A DNA stretch of 64,000 bases from Psychrobacillus glaciei. GTDB taxonomy: Bacteria > Bacillota > Bacilli > Bacillales_A > Planococcaceae. The notes beneath the pieces were generated by a model. That model saw nothing but the letters and a program-made list of their open reading frames with translations. It was not told the origin of the DNA and did not search any database. Location: the NCBI RefSeq assembly GCF_008973485.1, contig NZ_CP031223.1:2232001-2296000 (forward strand), in the 5' to 3' direction. Positions within the stretch are counted from its first letter, which is position 1, and each line of letters starts with the position of its first letter. Shown here in pieces: positions 63,327 to 64,000 of this stretch. The translations under genes were made by a program, and so were the position numbers.

Positions 63327-64000
63327 GGTATGTCAACACTAAATCAAACAACTTTATTAAGGGCTAAGATTTTATAAGCGACCGGACTTAGATAACCCAG
63401 TTTACTGTGCGACCGGATATTATTGTACCAATTGACATAATCGAAAAGTTCAAGAGACAGCTGTTCAAGGGTAGGGTAGTGCGATCCGTTGATGAGTTCT
63501 GTTTTTAAAATCTTAAAAGTCGCTTCTGCCACCGCATTATCATAAGGATTTCCTTTTTGACTTAGAGATCGCTTAATCTTAAATGTACTTAATAATTCAT
63601 CGATACCAACATTTTTAAATTCAGATCCACGATCTGTATGGAACATTTTTACGTTTTGCAGAGGATATCTAACAGACTTAAAGGCACGCTGAACTAGAGC
63701 TGCGTCCTTTTGTTCTCCGACACTATACCCGACGATTTCTCTGTTATATAAATCGATTAAAAAACAAATATAATTCCAGTTTCCTCCTACTCTCACATAC
63801 GTTAAGTCACTTACTAACACAGACATCTCTTTATCCACGTTAAATGCTCGATTTAATACATTTCGAACTGATTCTTCATTTGGAGGGGTAGACATTGGTT
63901 TATAGGATGGTTTTGTATATTTCGATTGAATTCCTAGTTCGTCCATCAATCGACCAATACGTCGTCTAGAGACTGTTAAACCAGCTTTTTTTAAGGCATC
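63327..64000 (-). mobile_element. IS3-family insertion sequence, cut by the window edge
   Basis: The orfB transposase fills the visible part and continues past position 64000. The 3' end of the element should lie shortly after the transposase stop, near TGTCAACACTAAATC at about 63330; its inverted repeat partner is out of view. A short dead relative is at 38560-38845. Confidence 0.75.
63344..64000 (-). CDS. IS3-family transposase OrfB (partial, start outside the window)
   Basis: The DDE integrase core is complete in the visible 219 codons: first Asp in VLVSDLTYVRVGGNW, second in KMFHTDRGSEFKNVG, and Glu in YDNAVAEATFKILKTEL, spaced as in IS3/IS150 members. Residues before it (LTVSRRRIGRLMDELGIQSKYTKPSYKP) are the usual linker. 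The frame is open to position 64000, so the internal ATG at 63949 is not the start; OrfA and the frameshift site lie outside. It appears intact as far as seen. Confidence 0.9.
   Translation of the reverse strand, partial: DALKKAGLTVSRRRIGRLMDELGIQSKYTKPSYKPMSTPPNEESVRNVLNRAFNVDKEMSVLVSDLTYVRVGGNWNYICFLIDLYNREIVGYSVGEQKDAALVQRAFKSVRYPLQNVKMFHTDRGSEFKNVGIDELLSTFKIKRSLSQKGNPYDNAVAEATFKILKTELINGSHYPTLEQLSLELFDYVNWYNNIRSHSKLGYLSPVAYKILALNKVV

Noticed and set aside
63344-63949. Taking the ATG at 63949 as the IS3 transposase start
   Set aside because: The frame is open to the window edge and the upstream codons continue the family sequence.
1-64000. CRISPR arrays, tRNA, rRNA and prophage structural genes
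   Set aside because: Looked for regularly spaced repeats, cloverleaf-type sequence and rRNA signatures; none were recognised by eye.

Overview
The window is AT-rich DNA from a low-GC, Gram-positive, spore-forming bacterium, most likely a Bacillaceae/Planococcaceae member (Lysinibacillus, Psychrobacillus or Sporosarcina type). This rests on strong AGGAGG-type ribosome sites, many TTG/GTG starts, and typical Bacillales families: YwhD, the YjlC-YjlD (DUF1641-NDH-2) pair, RlmCD-type methyltransferase, a TPP-riboswitch thiXYZ-like operon and a sporulenol/squalene-hopene type cyclase. The genus is an inference. No rRNA, tRNA or CRISPR array was seen.

Layout. 0-5 kb: SRPBCC protein, GNAT acetyltransferase, 23S rRNA methyltransferase, tRNA dihydrouridine synthase. 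5.2-9.1 kb: TPP riboswitch with attenuator controlling an ABC importer for a thiamine precursor, a thiamine-binding-type protein and a TatD-like hydrolase. 9.4-16 kb: PhoX-like phosphatase, a GNAT fragment, SGNH esterase, cupin, flavin reductase and MsrA. 16.1-21.9 kb: two decayed, same-orientation IS6-type elements bracket an SDR gene and the DUF1641-NDH-2 operon. 22.4-26.4 kb: a MarR regulator, a DsbA/FrnE-like thiol oxidoreductase, two tandem DUF3238-like proteins and an azoreductase. These are tied together by four copies of one palindromic operator (AGTCAA-N5-TTGACT) arranged in two identical operator-promoter-operator modules. This is the best candidate in the window for an undescribed regulatory unit.

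26.5-32.3 kb: broken ferredoxin-NADP reductase fragment, YwhD, ferredoxin, and an MFS transporter plus SDR operon divergent from a GAF-LuxR regulator. 33.1-33.8 kb: an ORF-less group II intron derivative. 34-63 kb: accessory DNA with many small membrane proteins and lipoproteins, two metallopeptidases (M1, M48), a membrane Lon-domain protein, the terpenoid cyclase, acetyltransferases and an aminoglycoside-nucleotidyltransferase-like gene. This part has a striking density of broken genes: ABC-F with the first Walker A deleted, TolB-like propeller, leucine-rich repeat protein, HAD hydrolase, GNAT, two lipoprotein/membrane genes, and a decayed duplicate of an intact deaminase. The right edge cuts an IS3-family transposase, and a rotten relative of it lies at 38.6 kb.

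Starts were chosen by ribosome-binding site and often differ from the longest open frame. Functions come from motif reading only; no database search was possible.
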